Shown: positions 10,395 through 19,311 of the stretch, one piece after another
Numbering within the stretch: the stretch's first letter is position 1
Layout of the letters: each line of letters starts with the position of its first letter
Assembly: GCA_018334015.1 (NCBI GenBank)
Contig: JAGXTI010000038.1
Coordinates: 1-64,000 of the forward strand
Source of the DNA: Silanimonas sp.
Lineage (GTDB): Bacteria > Pseudomonadota > Gammaproteobacteria > Xanthomonadales > Xanthomonadaceae
Reading direction: 5' to 3'
Length of the DNA stretch: 64,000 bases
Notes under the pieces: generated by a model
Told to the model about the DNA's origin: nothing
Seen by the model: only the letters and a program-made list of their open reading frames with translations
The model's database searches: none
Program-made: the position numbers and the translations under genes

Positions 10395-10645
10395 GCCGCG
10401 TCGAGCACGCGCGCGCCGAGCTCGATGCGGTGCACGAGCTGGGCATGCAGCCCTTCATGCACGAAACGCTCGCGGGTGTAGTAATCGTGCAGGGCGGCAC
10501 GACCCACCAGAAAAGCCGGCTCGTCGGGGTGGCGCTGGCAGCGCACCCCGGTGCTGAAACAGGCGGCGAAGGCCCCGGCATCGCGGGCGTTGTAGGCCTC
10601 GAGCTGGCGCTGCACCAGGGCGGCGAAAGGCGGGTGGTTCGTCAT
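10262..10645 (-). pseudogene. Truncated NTF2/SnoaL-like protein gene
   Basis: Reading minus from the ATG at 10645, the first 80 or so residues (MTNHPPFAALVQRQLEAYNARD, then GRAALHDYYTRERF and HAQLVHRIELGARVLD) look like the first two thirds of a SnoaL/nuclear transport factor 2-fold protein. These small cone-shaped proteins are near 110-120 residues. The expected C-terminal strands (an acidic stretch and a final VWF-like strand) are absent. Below about base 10395 the frame merely runs antisense through the end of tamB, giving a Ser/Arg-rich tail. I infer that a deletion joined the gene to the end of tamB. A functional short protein with a new tail cannot be excluded. Confidence 0.55.
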
Positions 10646-10687
10646 GCCGGGGAGCATGCCCGCTTTTCGCCGCTCTGGGGTGTGGGC

Positions 10688-12559
10688 TCAGAAGCGCAGC
10701 GAAAGACCGAGATTCAGGCTGTCGCGCTCGACCACATCGTCGCCGAAGCGGCCGGAGTAGCCGAGGTGGCCATCCAGGTTCTCGCCAAAGACGAAGCCAA
10801 GCCCGATTTCGGCGCTGGTCCAGGACTCGCCGGGAGCGAAGCCGGTCATGGCGAAGCGGCCACCCATGCTGTTGGAGCCGGCGATCACCGAGGTGGCGTC
10901 GGTCTCCTCCTCACGGTTCCAGGCGACCCGGGCGAAAGGCTGCACGGCATCGAAGTTGGCGCGGAACTGGTAGCCGGCGCGGGTCACCATCGACTCGCGG
11001 CTGAATTCGCCGAAGTTCATGCTGGTGGCGGAGATGGCGTCCTCGGCGAAGGCGGCCGTGGTGGCTTCCTGCCAGCTCAGCCCGACGAAGGGGCCGTGCT
11101 GCAGGTGCTCGCCACCGAACACGTAGCCGACGTTCAGCTCCAGCGCGCGGTGGGCGACGTCGGTCTGACCGTTCTCGACGCGCTGGCTGGCGCGCAGGTT
11201 GATGCTGCGATTGATGTCGACGTTGCTGTTGCCGGCGCTGGCGATGGCCTGGGCGTAGAAGCCGCTGAAGTCGAACACCGCATAGGCCGAGAACAGGGCG
11301 GTGTTGCCGTCCAGTTGGCCGCCGTTGGCGTCGAGGTTCTGCTGGCCGATGCCGGCGGCGAGGCCGAAGCTGAAGGTCTCGCTGAGGCGGTAGTTGGCGC
11401 CAGCCGTCATGTGGAAGCCCGAGCTGTCGCCGCCCGGAGCCGTGGCGCTGGGGGTGAGGCTGCCGCTGCTGCCGCTGGCCGTGAACCAGCCGCGCACGCT
11501 GCCGGCTTCACGGTCGAGGCCGTACTCGGCGAACAGGCCGTCGGCGATGGCGCGGCGGTGGTCGTCGTAGGCGGCGATGGCGGTTTCGGGCGCCAGCGAG
11601 ACGATGGCCGGGGCCTCGATGGTGGCGACCACGACGTTGGCCAGCAGGGCATGGGCGCCGCCGGTCGGGTGCACGCCGTCAGCGAACAGCCAGGTGTTGT
11701 TGGCTCCGGCAGCAACGAGCTGGCCCGGGCCGCAGCCCAGCGAGCTGGTGGCACCGCAGGCGGTGCCGGTGACGTTGGTGAAGCCGAAGGCCGCCGGGTT
11801 GGCACGCACCTCGTTGACCAGGCCGAACACGTTGATCGGGATGATGCCGGTGCCGAGCTGCGAGAGGCCCTGGCTCAGCGCGCCATTGAAGCTGAGGGTG
11901 GCGAGGGTGGCGAGCGGCGCGGCGGGGGCGAACGGCGAGCCCGGGCCGAACTGCGGGGTGGCACCGAGGTCGGGCAGGTTGAGCACCAAGATGTTGCGCG
12001 CCCCGGCGGCCTGCAGGCGGCCCACCTGCTGGACCACCGCGCTGGCCACCGGAATGCCGCCCACCTGGGCATTGGCCTGGGCGGTGGCCGGGGTGGTGGC
12101 CCAGACCGGGATGCGCTGGAACAGGTCGTTGGCACCGATCCACACGGTGTGCAGGGCGTTCGGGTTCGGCACCGTGGTGCCGGTGCCGAGGTGCTGGCTG
12201 ATCTGCGCATCGAGGCGGGTGATCGGGTTCGGGTTGTTCTGGCAGGTCGAGGCCGCTGCCGACAGAGCGCAGGCACCCCCCCAGGCGAAGTTGCGGCCGT
12301 TGGCCAGCGAGGGCGCCAGAGTGAAACCGAAACGCTGGGCGAGGATCTCGACCAGCACCGGGTCGGGGTTGGTGGTGAAGCTCTGGGACGGTCCGAAGGC
12401 ACCGCCCAGGCCGCCGGCAGCCGCCGGCGCCAGACCGATGTTGCCGCCGTCGGAGAGGCTGTCGCCAAAGGTGACGACACCGCTGAAGCGCTGGGCGTGG
12501 ACACTGGATGCGGCGAGGGCCAGCGCGACGGCGCCGACGAGAATACGGGTGCGGGGCAT
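10688..12559 (-). CDS. GDSL esterase/lipase autotransporter
   Basis: A 623-residue type Va autotransporter with a lipolytic passenger, similar in plan to Pseudomonas EstA. The signal peptide is residues 1-22 (MPRTRILVGAVALALAASSVHA). It is followed at once by FGDSLSDGGN, with nucleophile Ser34. The DxxH block appears as FADGVHPTGGAHAL. From about residue 340 the protein is a beta-barrel domain ending GLSLRF with terminal Phe. The enzyme should be displayed on the cell surface and hydrolyse esters. The ATG at 12559 is preceded by an AGGAG ribosome site 7 bases away; upstream codons lack a signal peptide. It may depend on the nearby TamA/TamB for assembly (inference). Confidence 0.9.
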   Translation of the reverse strand: MPRTRILVGAVALALAASSVHAQRFSGVVTFGDSLSDGGNIGLAPAAAGGLGGAFGPSQSFTTNPDPVLVEILAQRFGFTLAPSLANGRNFAWGGACALSAAASTCQNNPNPITRLDAQISQHLGTGTTVPNPNALHTVWIGANDLFQRIPVWATTPATAQANAQVGGIPVASAVVQQVGRLQAAGARNILVLNLPDLGATPQFGPGSPFAPAAPLATLATLSFNGALSQGLSQLGTGIIPINVFGLVNEVRANPAAFGFTNVTGTACGATSSLGCGPGQLVAAGANNTWLFADGVHPTGGAHALLANVVVATIEAPAIVSLAPETAIAAYDDHRRAIADGLFAEYGLDREAGSVRGWFTASGSSGSLTPSATAPGGDSSGFHMTAGANYRLSETFSFGLAAGIGQQNLDANGGQLDGNTALFSAYAVFDFSGFYAQAIASAGNSNVDINRSINLRASQRVENGQTDVAHRALELNVGYVFGGEHLQHGPFVGLSWQEATTAAFAEDAISATSMNFGEFSRESMVTRAGYQFRANFDAVQPFARVAWNREEETDATSVIAGSNSMGGRFAMTGFAPGESWTSAEIGLGFVFGENLDGHLGYSGRFGDDVVERDSLNLGLSLRF

Positions 12560-12695
12560 GCGAAACTCCTGGATCGGAATGGGTGCAACGGCCGAGGCGC
12601 GCGCCCTCGTGCGGGGCACAGCCAAGCCACATTAAGGCAAAGTTACGGCCCATGCCATACGCCGCCGTGCGCTCGCGGACGCCGAAAATCACGCC

Positions 12696-13610
12696 ATGAC
12701 GACCCCATCGCCGACCGCGCCTTTCGCGCAGCTGCTCCCGCTCGCCTGGCGGCCGCGCTACGACGCCAGCTGGCGGCTTTTGCGCGGCGATCGGCCGATC
12801 GGCGTGCTGCTGCTGCTCTGGCCGACCCTGATCGCGCTCTGGGTGGCGGCCGAGGGTTGGCCGGGTCTGCACCTGCTGCTGGTGTTCGGGCTGGGGGTCT
12901 GGCTCTGCCGCTCGGCCGGCTGCGTGATCAACGACTACGCCGACCGCTGGCTGGACGGCCGCGTGCAACGCACCCGCGAGCGGCCGCTGGTGGCCGGCCA
13001 ACTCTCCGGCCGCTTTGCCCTTGGCCTGTTCGCGGCCCTGATGGCGCTGGCCTTTCTGCTGGTGCTGAGCACCAATGCCAAGACCGTGGCGCTCAGCGTC
13101 GTCGCCCTGGGCCTGGCCGCCGCCTACCCCTACATGAAGCGTTGGACCGACCTGCCGCAGGTCTGGCTGGGCCTCGCTTTTTCCTGGGGCATTCCGATGG
13201 CCTTCACCGCGGTGCACGACCGATGGCCGCCGCCGGAAGCCTGGTTGCTGCTCTGCGCCAACCTGCTCTGGACCACCGCCTACGACACCTGGTACGCCAT
13301 GGTCGATCGCGAAGATGACCGCCGCGCCGGCTCGCGCAGCATCGCTTTGCTGCTCGGCGACCTCGATGTGCCGGTGATCGCTGTGCTCACCCTGCTGTTC
13401 CTCGCCGCCATGGCCCTGCTCGGGCTGCGGCTCGATTACGGCATCGGCTGGTGGCTGGGTTTCGGGCTGGCGGTGGTTTTCGCCCTGCTGCCCTTCCGCT
13501 ACGGCCGCTCACGCCATCCCGCCGACTGCTTTCGTGCCTTCAAAGCCAATCAGACGGTGGGTGCCGCTTTGTTCGGTGGCGTGTTCATGCAGCACCTGTT
13601 CGTGGCCTGA
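12696..13610 (+). CDS. ubiA: 4-hydroxybenzoate polyprenyltransferase UbiA
   Basis: A 304-residue inner-membrane prenyltransferase that attaches the polyprenyl chain to 4-hydroxybenzoate in ubiquinone synthesis. Both Asp-rich motifs are present: NDYADRWLD (residues 79-87), and YDTWYAMVDREDD near residue 200. These bind the prenyl diphosphate through magnesium. About eight membrane helices follow RPIGVLLLLWPTLIALW. Length matches the family (about 290). The last 102 bases overlap the 3' end of comF on the opposite strand. It is divergent from the GDSL autotransporter across a 136-base gap. Confidence 0.95.
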   Translation: MTTPSPTAPFAQLLPLAWRPRYDASWRLLRGDRPIGVLLLLWPTLIALWVAAEGWPGLHLLLVFGLGVWLCRSAGCVINDYADRWLDGRVQRTRERPLVAGQLSGRFALGLFAALMALAFLLVLSTNAKTVALSVVALGLAAAYPYMKRWTDLPQVWLGLAFSWGIPMAFTAVHDRWPPPEAWLLLCANLLWTTAYDTWYAMVDREDDRRAGSRSIALLLGDLDVPVIAVLTLLFLAAMALLGLRLDYGIGWWLGFGLAVVFALLPFRYGRSRHPADCFRAFKANQTVGAALFGGVFMQHLFVA

Positions 13611-14267
13611 GCCAAGGCGCGCTGTAGGCCGGCCCGGCGCACGCGCCAGCACCCAGACCTGGATCCCATCGACGCCGGCCGTTCGCAGGGCCGCCGCCGC
13701 CGCCCGCACCGTGCTGCCGGTGCTCAAAACGTCATCGACCAGGGCGATGCTTGACGGCAATCCGGCCCGGGCGACGAAGGCGCCCTGCAGATTACGCCGC
13801 CGCTGCGCCGCCGAAAGCCGGGTCTGCGGGCGGCTGTCGAAGACCCGTCGCAGGGCCTCGGCCGCGACCGGCAGGCCGAGTTCGCGGCCCCAGAGCCGCG
13901 CCAGTTCCAGGGCCTGATCGTGGCCGCGCCGGCGCAGCCGTGCCGGGTGCAGGGGCACCGGTATCAGCAGTTCGGGGCGGGCGGCTTGGCGCAGCTCGGG
14001 CAGGACGAGGCGGGCCAGGGCGGCACCGGCGGCCAGGTCGCCGTGAAACTTGTAGCGCCGCAGCAGGGGTGCGCAGGCCGGGCTCCAGCACAGGCCGGCC
14101 CGGACCGGTGCCGGGTCGTCGGCCGCCGCCGCGGGCAGCGGGAAAGCCCGCAGGGCGTCGACGCAGGCCGGGCACAGGCCGCTGTCGGCCGGCAGCCGGC
14201 AGCGCACGCAGGCCGGTTCGAGCAGGCGCAGCCAGGCGGCGAGCAGGGGCGTGAAGCGATCGCGCAT
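13509..14267 (-). CDS. comF: ComF family phosphoribosyltransferase-like protein
   Basis: A 252-residue double zinc-ribbon/PRTase protein. The N-terminal cysteines form a zinc ribbon (PACVRCRLPADSGLCPACV). The type I phosphoribosyltransferase loop is ALVDDVLSTGST near residue 190. ComF proteins support DNA uptake and transformation, probably at the inner-membrane translocation step. The family normally ends soon after VWVLARA. Here about 35 further residues are read antisense into the end of ubiA (overlap 13509-13610). The start is ATG 14267; the frame is open far upstream across bioB, but that part is antisense shadow. It is divergent from bioB. Confidence 0.88.
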   Translation of the reverse strand: MRDRFTPLLAAWLRLLEPACVRCRLPADSGLCPACVDALRAFPLPAAAADDPAPVRAGLCWSPACAPLLRRYKFHGDLAAGAALARLVLPELRQAARPELLIPVPLHPARLRRRGHDQALELARLWGRELGLPVAAEALRRVFDSRPQTRLSAAQRRRNLQGAFVARAGLPSSIALVDDVLSTGSTVRAAAAALRTAGVDGIQVWVLARAPGRPTARLGSGHEQVLHEHATEQSGTHRLIGFEGTKAVGGMA

Positions 14268-14339
14268 CGCGGTTGACAGGCGGGGGGAGCGGTTTCCAGA
14301 CTGCCCGGGCTCACGGCCTTTCGCCGTCGGAAAATTCCC

Positions 14340-15350
14340 ATGCCTGCCGTCATCCGCCACGACTGGACGCGCGAAGAAGCCCTCGCGCTGTTCGAGCTGC
14401 CCTTCCCCGAGTTGCTGCACCGCGCCAGCCTCGTGCACCGCGAGCGCTTCGACCCCACCGAAGTGCAGGTCAGCACCCTGCTCTCGATCAAGACCGGCGG
14501 CTGCCCCGAGGACTGCGCCTACTGCCCGCAGAGTGCGCGCTACGACACCGGCCTGAAAGCCGAGAAGCTGATGGCGCTGGAAGACGTGATCGCCCGCGCC
14601 GCCGCCGCCAAGGCCGCCGGCGCCACCCGCTTCTGCATGGGTGCGGCCTGGCGTTCGCCCAAGGACAAGGACGTGGCGGACGTCGCGAAGATGGTCGGCG
14701 CGGTCAAGGCGATGGGCCTCGAGACCTGCGCCACGCTTGGCATGTTGAAGCCCGAGCAGGCACAGACGCTGAAAGTGGCCGGCCTCGACTACTACAACCA
14801 CAACCTCGACACCGCGCCGGAGTTCTACGGCGACGTGATCAAGACCCGCGAGTACCAGGATCGTCTGGACACGCTCGAAGCCGTGCGCGATGCCGGCCTC
14901 AAGACCTGCTGCGGCGGCATCGTCGGCATGGGCGAGACGCGCGAGCAGCGCGCCGGCCTGCTGCAGACGCTGGCCAACCTGCCCGAGCACCCGGGTTCGG
15001 TACCGATCAACCGTCTCGTGCAGGTGCAGGGCACGCCGCTCGCCGGCACGGCGCTGCTCGATCCGTTCGAGTTTGTGCGCACGATCGCGGCGGCGCGGAT
15101 CATGATGCCGGCCTCGATGGTGCGGCTCTCGGCCGGTCGCAACGAAATGAGCGAAGAGCTTCAGGCCCTGTGCTTTCTGGCCGGTGCCAATTCGATCTTC
15201 TACGGCGAGAAGCTGCTGACCACCGGCAACCCGGAGGTCGAGGCCGATCAGGCCCTGTTCGCGAAGCTCGGCCTCAAGCCCATGGCTGTCGTCGAGGCAT
15301 CGAAGACGGTTCACGCCGAGATCGCCTGCCCGGCGCCGCAGGCGGCCTGA
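14340..15350 (+). CDS. bioB: Biotin synthase
   Basis: A 336-residue radical SAM enzyme that inserts sulfur into dethiobiotin, the last step of biotin synthesis. The cluster-binding motif [13 protein letters not shown] places Cys55, Cys59 and Cys62. Other family blocks are [32 protein letters not shown] and [21 protein letters not shown]. Length is as expected. The gene opens the bioB-bioF-bioH-bioC run and is followed by bioF after 5 bases. bioA and bioD are not in this window. Confidence 0.97.
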   Translation: MPAVIRHDWTREEALALFELPFPELLHRASLVHRERFDPTEVQVSTLLSIKTGGCPEDCAYCPQSARYDTGLKAEKLMALEDVIARAAAAKAAGATRFCMGAAWRSPKDKDVADVAKMVGAVKAMGLETCATLGMLKPEQAQTLKVAGLDYYNHNLDTAPEFYGDVIKTREYQDRLDTLEAVRDAGLKTCCGGIVGMGETREQRAGLLQTLANLPEHPGSVPINRLVQVQGTPLAGTALLDPFEFVRTIAAARIMMPASMVRLSAGRNEMSEELQALCFLAGANSIFYGEKLLTTGNPEVEADQALFAKLGLKPMAVVEASKTVHAEIACPAPQAA

Positions 15351-15355
15351 GCAGC

Positions 15356-16543
15356 ATGCTGCGCCCCTGCTGGGACGAGCGGCTGGCGGCCGCAGCGGTG
15401 CGGCGTGAGGGCGAGCAGGCGAGCCGTCGCCGGCGACGGGTCGAGCAGGTCGAGGGCCGTCGGGTGCGGGTCGAGGGTCGTGAGCTGCTCAACTTCTGCA
15501 GCAACGACTACCTGGGCCTCGCCGCCTCCCCCGCTGGCGTGGCCGCCCTGCAGCAGGCCGCCGCCCAGCACGGCCTCGGCAGTGCGGGTTCGGCTCTGGT
15601 CTGCGGTCACCATGCCTTGCATGCACGTTTTGAACGCGAGGCCGCCGAGTGGCTGGCCTACGAGCGTGCCTTGTTCCTGCCGAGCGGCTACCAGGCCAAC
15701 CTGATGGTCCTGCAGGGCCTGCTCACCGCCGGCGATCTGTGTGTGCAGGACAAGCTCAACCATGCCTGCCTGATCGACGGCGCCCGGCTGGCCGGTGCCG
15801 AGCTGCGCCGCTACCGGCATGCCGATACCGAGGCCGCTCTGCGGCAGTTGCAGGCTCGGCCCGAGGCGCTAGCCTTGCTGGCCAGCGACAGCGTGTTCAG
15901 CATGGATGGCGATCTGGCACCGCTGCGGGCACTGGCGGGGATCGCCGCCGATGAGCAGGCGTTGCTGCTGATCGACGAGGCGCATGGCGTGGGCGTGTTC
16001 GGGCCGGAGGGACGCGGCGCCTGCGCCGCTGCCGGCCTTTCGGCGCAGCAGGTGCCGGTGCTGACGGTGCCGCTCGGCAAGGCCTTTGGCGCGCAGGGCG
16101 CGCTGGTGCTGGGCGAGGCCGCGCTGATCGATCATCTGCTGCAATCGGCCCGGCCCTACCTGTTCAGCACGGCCGCGCTGCCGGCCCTGGCGGCGGCGCT
16201 GTCGGCGAACCTGCACAGCCTGCGTCAGGCCGATGACCGCCGCGAGCAGTTGCAGCAACGGGTGCGGCACTTCCGCGAGGGCGCCAAACGGCGGGGCCTG
16301 CCTGTGCTCGACAGCACCAGCCCAATCCAGCCCCTGCTGCTCGGCGCCAACGCCCGGGCCTTGGCACTGGCCGCCGCTCTGGAGGAGCGTGGCTATTGGG
16401 TCAGCGCGATCCGCCCGCCCAGCGTGCCGACGGGTCAGGCCCGTTTGCGCATCACGCTCACGGTCCAGCACCGTCACGCCGACATCGACGGCCTGCTCGA
16501 TGCTCTGGCCGCCAGCCTCGATACCCTCGGGACCGGGCCATGA
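15356..16543 (+). CDS. bioF: 8-amino-7-oxononanoate synthase
   Basis: A 395-residue PLP-dependent alpha-oxoamine synthase that condenses pimeloyl-ACP with alanine in biotin synthesis. Recognisable blocks are LLNFCSNDYLGLA, GSAGSALVCGHHALH, LLIDEAHGVGVFGPEGRG and the PLP lysine segment TVPLGKAFGAQGALV. The C-terminal domain includes RPPSVPTGQARLRITLT. The start MLRPCWDERL lies 5 bases after the bioB stop. Its stop overlaps the bioH start as ATGA, indicating coupled translation. Confidence 0.96.
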   Translation: MLRPCWDERLAAAAVRREGEQASRRRRRVEQVEGRRVRVEGRELLNFCSNDYLGLAASPAGVAALQQAAAQHGLGSAGSALVCGHHALHARFEREAAEWLAYERALFLPSGYQANLMVLQGLLTAGDLCVQDKLNHACLIDGARLAGAELRRYRHADTEAALRQLQARPEALALLASDSVFSMDGDLAPLRALAGIAADEQALLLIDEAHGVGVFGPEGRGACAAAGLSAQQVPVLTVPLGKAFGAQGALVLGEAALIDHLLQSARPYLFSTAALPALAAALSANLHSLRQADDRREQLQQRVRHFREGAKRRGLPVLDSTSPIQPLLLGANARALALAAALEERGYWVSAIRPPSVPTGQARLRITLTVQHRHADIDGLLDALAASLDTLGTGP

Positions 16544-17343
16544 AAGGGCTGCACTTCGAAAGCCGGGGTCAGGGCCCGTTGCTGCTGCTGGTGCACGGCT
16601 GGGCCATGCACGGCGGCATCTTCGCCCCGCTGGTGGAGGCCCTGGCCGGATCGTTCCGGGTGCTCAGTGTCGATCTGCCCGGCCACGGCCTCAGTCGCGC
16701 CAGCACGCTGCCGCTGCAGGTCGAGCGCCTGGCCGATGCGCTGGCCGATCTGCTGGTCGCCCACGAACCCGCCCCCGGCGCGGCACCGGCCTGGGTTGCC
16801 GGCTGGTCGCTGGGGGGCCTGATCGCCCTAGCTCTGGCCGCCCGCCACCCGCAACGTGTGCGTGGCCTCGTGATGCTGGCGGCCAGCCCGCGTTTTGTCG
16901 CTGCCAGCGATTGGTCGATGGGCATGGACCCGGCCGTGTTCGCGGCTTTCGGTGCCGAGCTCGACCGTGATTTTGCCGGCACGCTGGACCGCTTCCTGAT
17001 GCTGGAGGCGCAGGGCTCGATCCCGCTGCGTGAGACCCTGCGCTTCCTGCGCGATGCCGTCCACGAGCGCGGTGGGCCGACGCCCGAGGCCCTGCACGCC
17101 GGTCTTGACCTGCTTCATTCGGCCGATCTGCGGCCGCTGCTGCCGAGCTTGGCCGTGCCCAGCCTGTGGCTCGCCGGCCGCCGCGACCGTCTGGTCGGGC
17201 CCGGGGCCATGCAGGCCGCCGCCGCCCTGGCACCGAAATCGCGCCTGCAGGTGTTCGAGCATGCCGGCCACGCCCCCTTCCTCACCGAACCTGTCGCCGT
17301 GGCCGCGGCCATCACCGCCTTCGCGGCGGAGGCTCCGCCCTGA
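16540..17343 (+). CDS. bioH: Pimeloyl-ACP methyl ester esterase
   Basis: A 267-residue alpha/beta hydrolase. The nucleophile elbow is GWSLGG (Ser90), an oxyanion motif is LLVHGWAMHGG, and the catalytic His lies in EHAGHAPFL near the C-terminus. BioH removes the methyl cap from pimeloyl-ACP methyl ester, ending the BioC-protected chain elongation. The assignment rests on both sequence type and its position between bioF and bioC. The start overlaps the bioF stop (ATGA). Confidence 0.93.
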   Translation: MKGLHFESRGQGPLLLLVHGWAMHGGIFAPLVEALAGSFRVLSVDLPGHGLSRASTLPLQVERLADALADLLVAHEPAPGAAPAWVAGWSLGGLIALALAARHPQRVRGLVMLAASPRFVAASDWSMGMDPAVFAAFGAELDRDFAGTLDRFLMLEAQGSIPLRETLRFLRDAVHERGGPTPEALHAGLDLLHSADLRPLLPSLAVPSLWLAGRRDRLVGPGAMQAAAALAPKSRLQVFEHAGHAPFLTEPVAVAAAITAFAAEAPP

Positions 17344-17371
17344 ACGGTTCCGCCCAGTCCGACGTCCTGCC

Positions 17372-18247
17372 ATGAATGTTTTTGATCCCCGTGCCGTGCG
17401 CCGGGCCTTCGGTCGCGCCGCGTCCACCTACGCGCAGGCTGCGGTTCTGCAGCACGAGGTCGAGGCGCGTCTGCTCGAACAGTTGGTCTACCTCGACGAG
17501 CGTATCCCTGGCCGTGCGCTCGACCTCGGCTGCGGACCGGGCAGTGCCAGCCGCGCCCTCAAATCGAAATGGGGTCGGCATTGCACGGTGGTGGCCGTGG
17601 ACCTCGCCCTGCCGATGCTGCGCGGGGTGCGAGCCTCCTCGCGGTTCTGGCGACCGGTCCATGCGGTGCAGGCCGACGCGGCGGCGCTGCCCTTCGCCGA
17701 TGCCGCCTTCGATCTGGTGTTTTCCAACCTCTGCCTGCAATGGGTGGCCGATCTGCCGCAGGCCCTGGGTGGGCTGCGCCGGGTGATGCGCGAAGGTGGC
17801 CTGCTGCTGTTCAGCACCTTCGGCCCGGACACCCTGATCGAACTGCGCGAAGCCTACCGGCAGGCCGGGATCGAGCCGCCGCTTTCGTCGTTCGCGGCGA
17901 TCCAGCAGGTGGGCGATGCCCTCGTCGCGCAGGGCTTCCGCAACCCGGTGGTGGAGCGCGAGTGCTTCACCCTCCACTACCCCGACTGCGCCGCCTTGAT
18001 GCGCGAACTCAAGGCGATCGGCGCCACCGATGCCCGGCCCGATCGTCCACGCGGGCTGGCCGGCCCGGCCCGCCATCGTGCGGTGGCGGCCGTCTACGAG
18101 CCGCTGCGCCGGGAGGGCCGTCTGCCGAGCACCTGGGAAGTGGTCACCGCCATGGCCTGGGCACCGCCGCCAGGTGCCGCCCGGCGCGAGGCCGGAGCCG
18201 ACATCGCTACCTTTCCGGCCAGTGGCCTGCGCATCCGCCGGCGCTGA
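17372..18247 (+). CDS. bioC: Malonyl-ACP O-methyltransferase
   Basis: A 291-residue SAM-dependent methyltransferase with motif I ALDLGCGPGSAS near residue 50 and the BioC-typical start VRRAFGRAASTYAQAAVLQHEV. It methylates the free carboxyl of malonyl-ACP, so that the fatty acid machinery can elongate it to pimeloyl-ACP methyl ester. FSNLCLQWVADLPQAL and LLLFSTFGPDTLIELREAY are family blocks. It is the last gene of the bio run, 28 bases after bioH, and converges on the dehydratase gene with a 12-base gap. Confidence 0.94.
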   Translation: MNVFDPRAVRRAFGRAASTYAQAAVLQHEVEARLLEQLVYLDERIPGRALDLGCGPGSASRALKSKWGRHCTVVAVDLALPMLRGVRASSRFWRPVHAVQADAAALPFADAAFDLVFSNLCLQWVADLPQALGGLRRVMREGGLLLFSTFGPDTLIELREAYRQAGIEPPLSSFAAIQQVGDALVAQGFRNPVVERECFTLHYPDCAALMRELKAIGATDARPDRPRGLAGPARHRAVAAVYEPLRREGRLPSTWEVVTAMAWAPPPGAARREAGADIATFPASGLRIRRR

Positions 18248-18259
18248 GCGACGGCGGTT

Positions 18260-19306
18260 TCAGGGCGGCGCCGCGAGCGCGAAAAGGTCGGGCAGGGCGT
18301 CGAGATCGACATTGCCGCCCGAGAGCACGATGCCAACGCGCAGGCCGGCGAAGCGTTCGCGGTGCTTCAGCACGGCGGCCAGCGGCACGGCAGCACTCGG
18401 TTCGACCAGGGCTTTCAGGCGTTCCGCGAGCAGGCGCATCGCCGCCACCGCCTCGGCATCGCTGACCAGCAGCACCTCCAGACGATGGTCTTGGAGGATG
18501 GCGAAGGTGAGCGGGCCGAGTTCGGCGCGCAGGCCATCGCAGACCGTGTCGGCACGACGGCCGCGGATCAATGCACCGTTCTTGAGCGAATCGTGACCGT
18601 CGCAAGCGCCCTCCGGTTCGGCGGCGAGGGGGCGGATGCGGGGATCGACGCCCCGGGCGGCGATCGCCGTGCCGCTCATCAGGCCGCCTCCAGAAAGTGG
18701 GGCCAGCACCACATCGAGGGCAGGCCGCCCGTCCGCCGGGTGACCGGCCTGCTGCAGCATTTCCAGCGTGGCCGTGGCCTGACCGGCAATCACCCGGGCG
18801 TCGTTGTAGGGGTGCACCAGTTCGCCGCCGGTCTCGGCCAGCACGCGGGCAGTGGCGGCATCGCGCGCGCTCTGCGCCACCTCGCAATCGACGATGCGCG
18901 CACCCTCGCGGGCGATCGCCGCCCGCTTGATGTGCGGCGCACCGTGCGGCACCACCACGGTGCAGGCGATGCCGCGCAAGCGACAGGCCAGCGCCACGGC
19001 GGCGCCGTGGTTGCCCGAGCTCTGCGTCACCACACCTCGTGCGGCCTGATCGGGCGTGAGCGAGAACACCGCATTGGCCGCACCGCGGAACTTGAAAGCG
19101 CCGGCGCGCTGCAGGTGCTCGGCCTTGAAGTGCAGTTCGCAGCCGGCCAGCGCATCGAGCGAGCGCGAGCGCAACAGCGGCGTCAGGTGGGCATGGCCGG
19201 CAAGCCGGGCGGCGGCATCGCGCACATCCGCGAAGCAGGGCCTATCGTCGGCGCGCAGTGTCCTGCCCTCCGGTCGGAGCAGGGCGGGGGCGGTCGCTGG
19301 TGTCAT
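18260..19306 (-). CDS. PLP-dependent threonine/serine dehydratase-like protein
   Basis: A 348-residue fold-type II PLP enzyme of the threonine dehydratase/serine racemase group. The PLP lysine is in GAFKFRGAAN, the substrate loop is SSGNHG, and the phosphate-binding glycine loop is SGGGLMSG. No C-terminal ACT regulatory domain follows, so it resembles catabolic threonine dehydratase or serine racemase more than biosynthetic IlvA. The expected reaction is deamination of L-Thr or L-Ser to the 2-oxoacid, but the substrate is not proved by sequence. The first ATG is at 19306; an in-frame TTG at 19315 overlaps the upstream stop and is less likely. It lies 5 bases downstream of the diguanylate cyclase. 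Confidence 0.85.
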   Translation of the reverse strand: MTPATAPALLRPEGRTLRADDRPCFADVRDAAARLAGHAHLTPLLRSRSLDALAGCELHFKAEHLQRAGAFKFRGAANAVFSLTPDQAARGVVTQSSGNHGAAVALACRLRGIACTVVVPHGAPHIKRAAIAREGARIVDCEVAQSARDAATARVLAETGGELVHPYNDARVIAGQATATLEMLQQAGHPADGRPALDVVLAPLSGGGLMSGTAIAARGVDPRIRPLAAEPEGACDGHDSLKNGALIRGRRADTVCDGLRAELGPLTFAILQDHRLEVLLVSDAEAVAAMRLLAERLKALVEPSAAVPLAAVLKHRERFAGLRVGIVLSGGNVDLDALPDLFALAAPP

Positions 19307-19311
19307 CGTGG

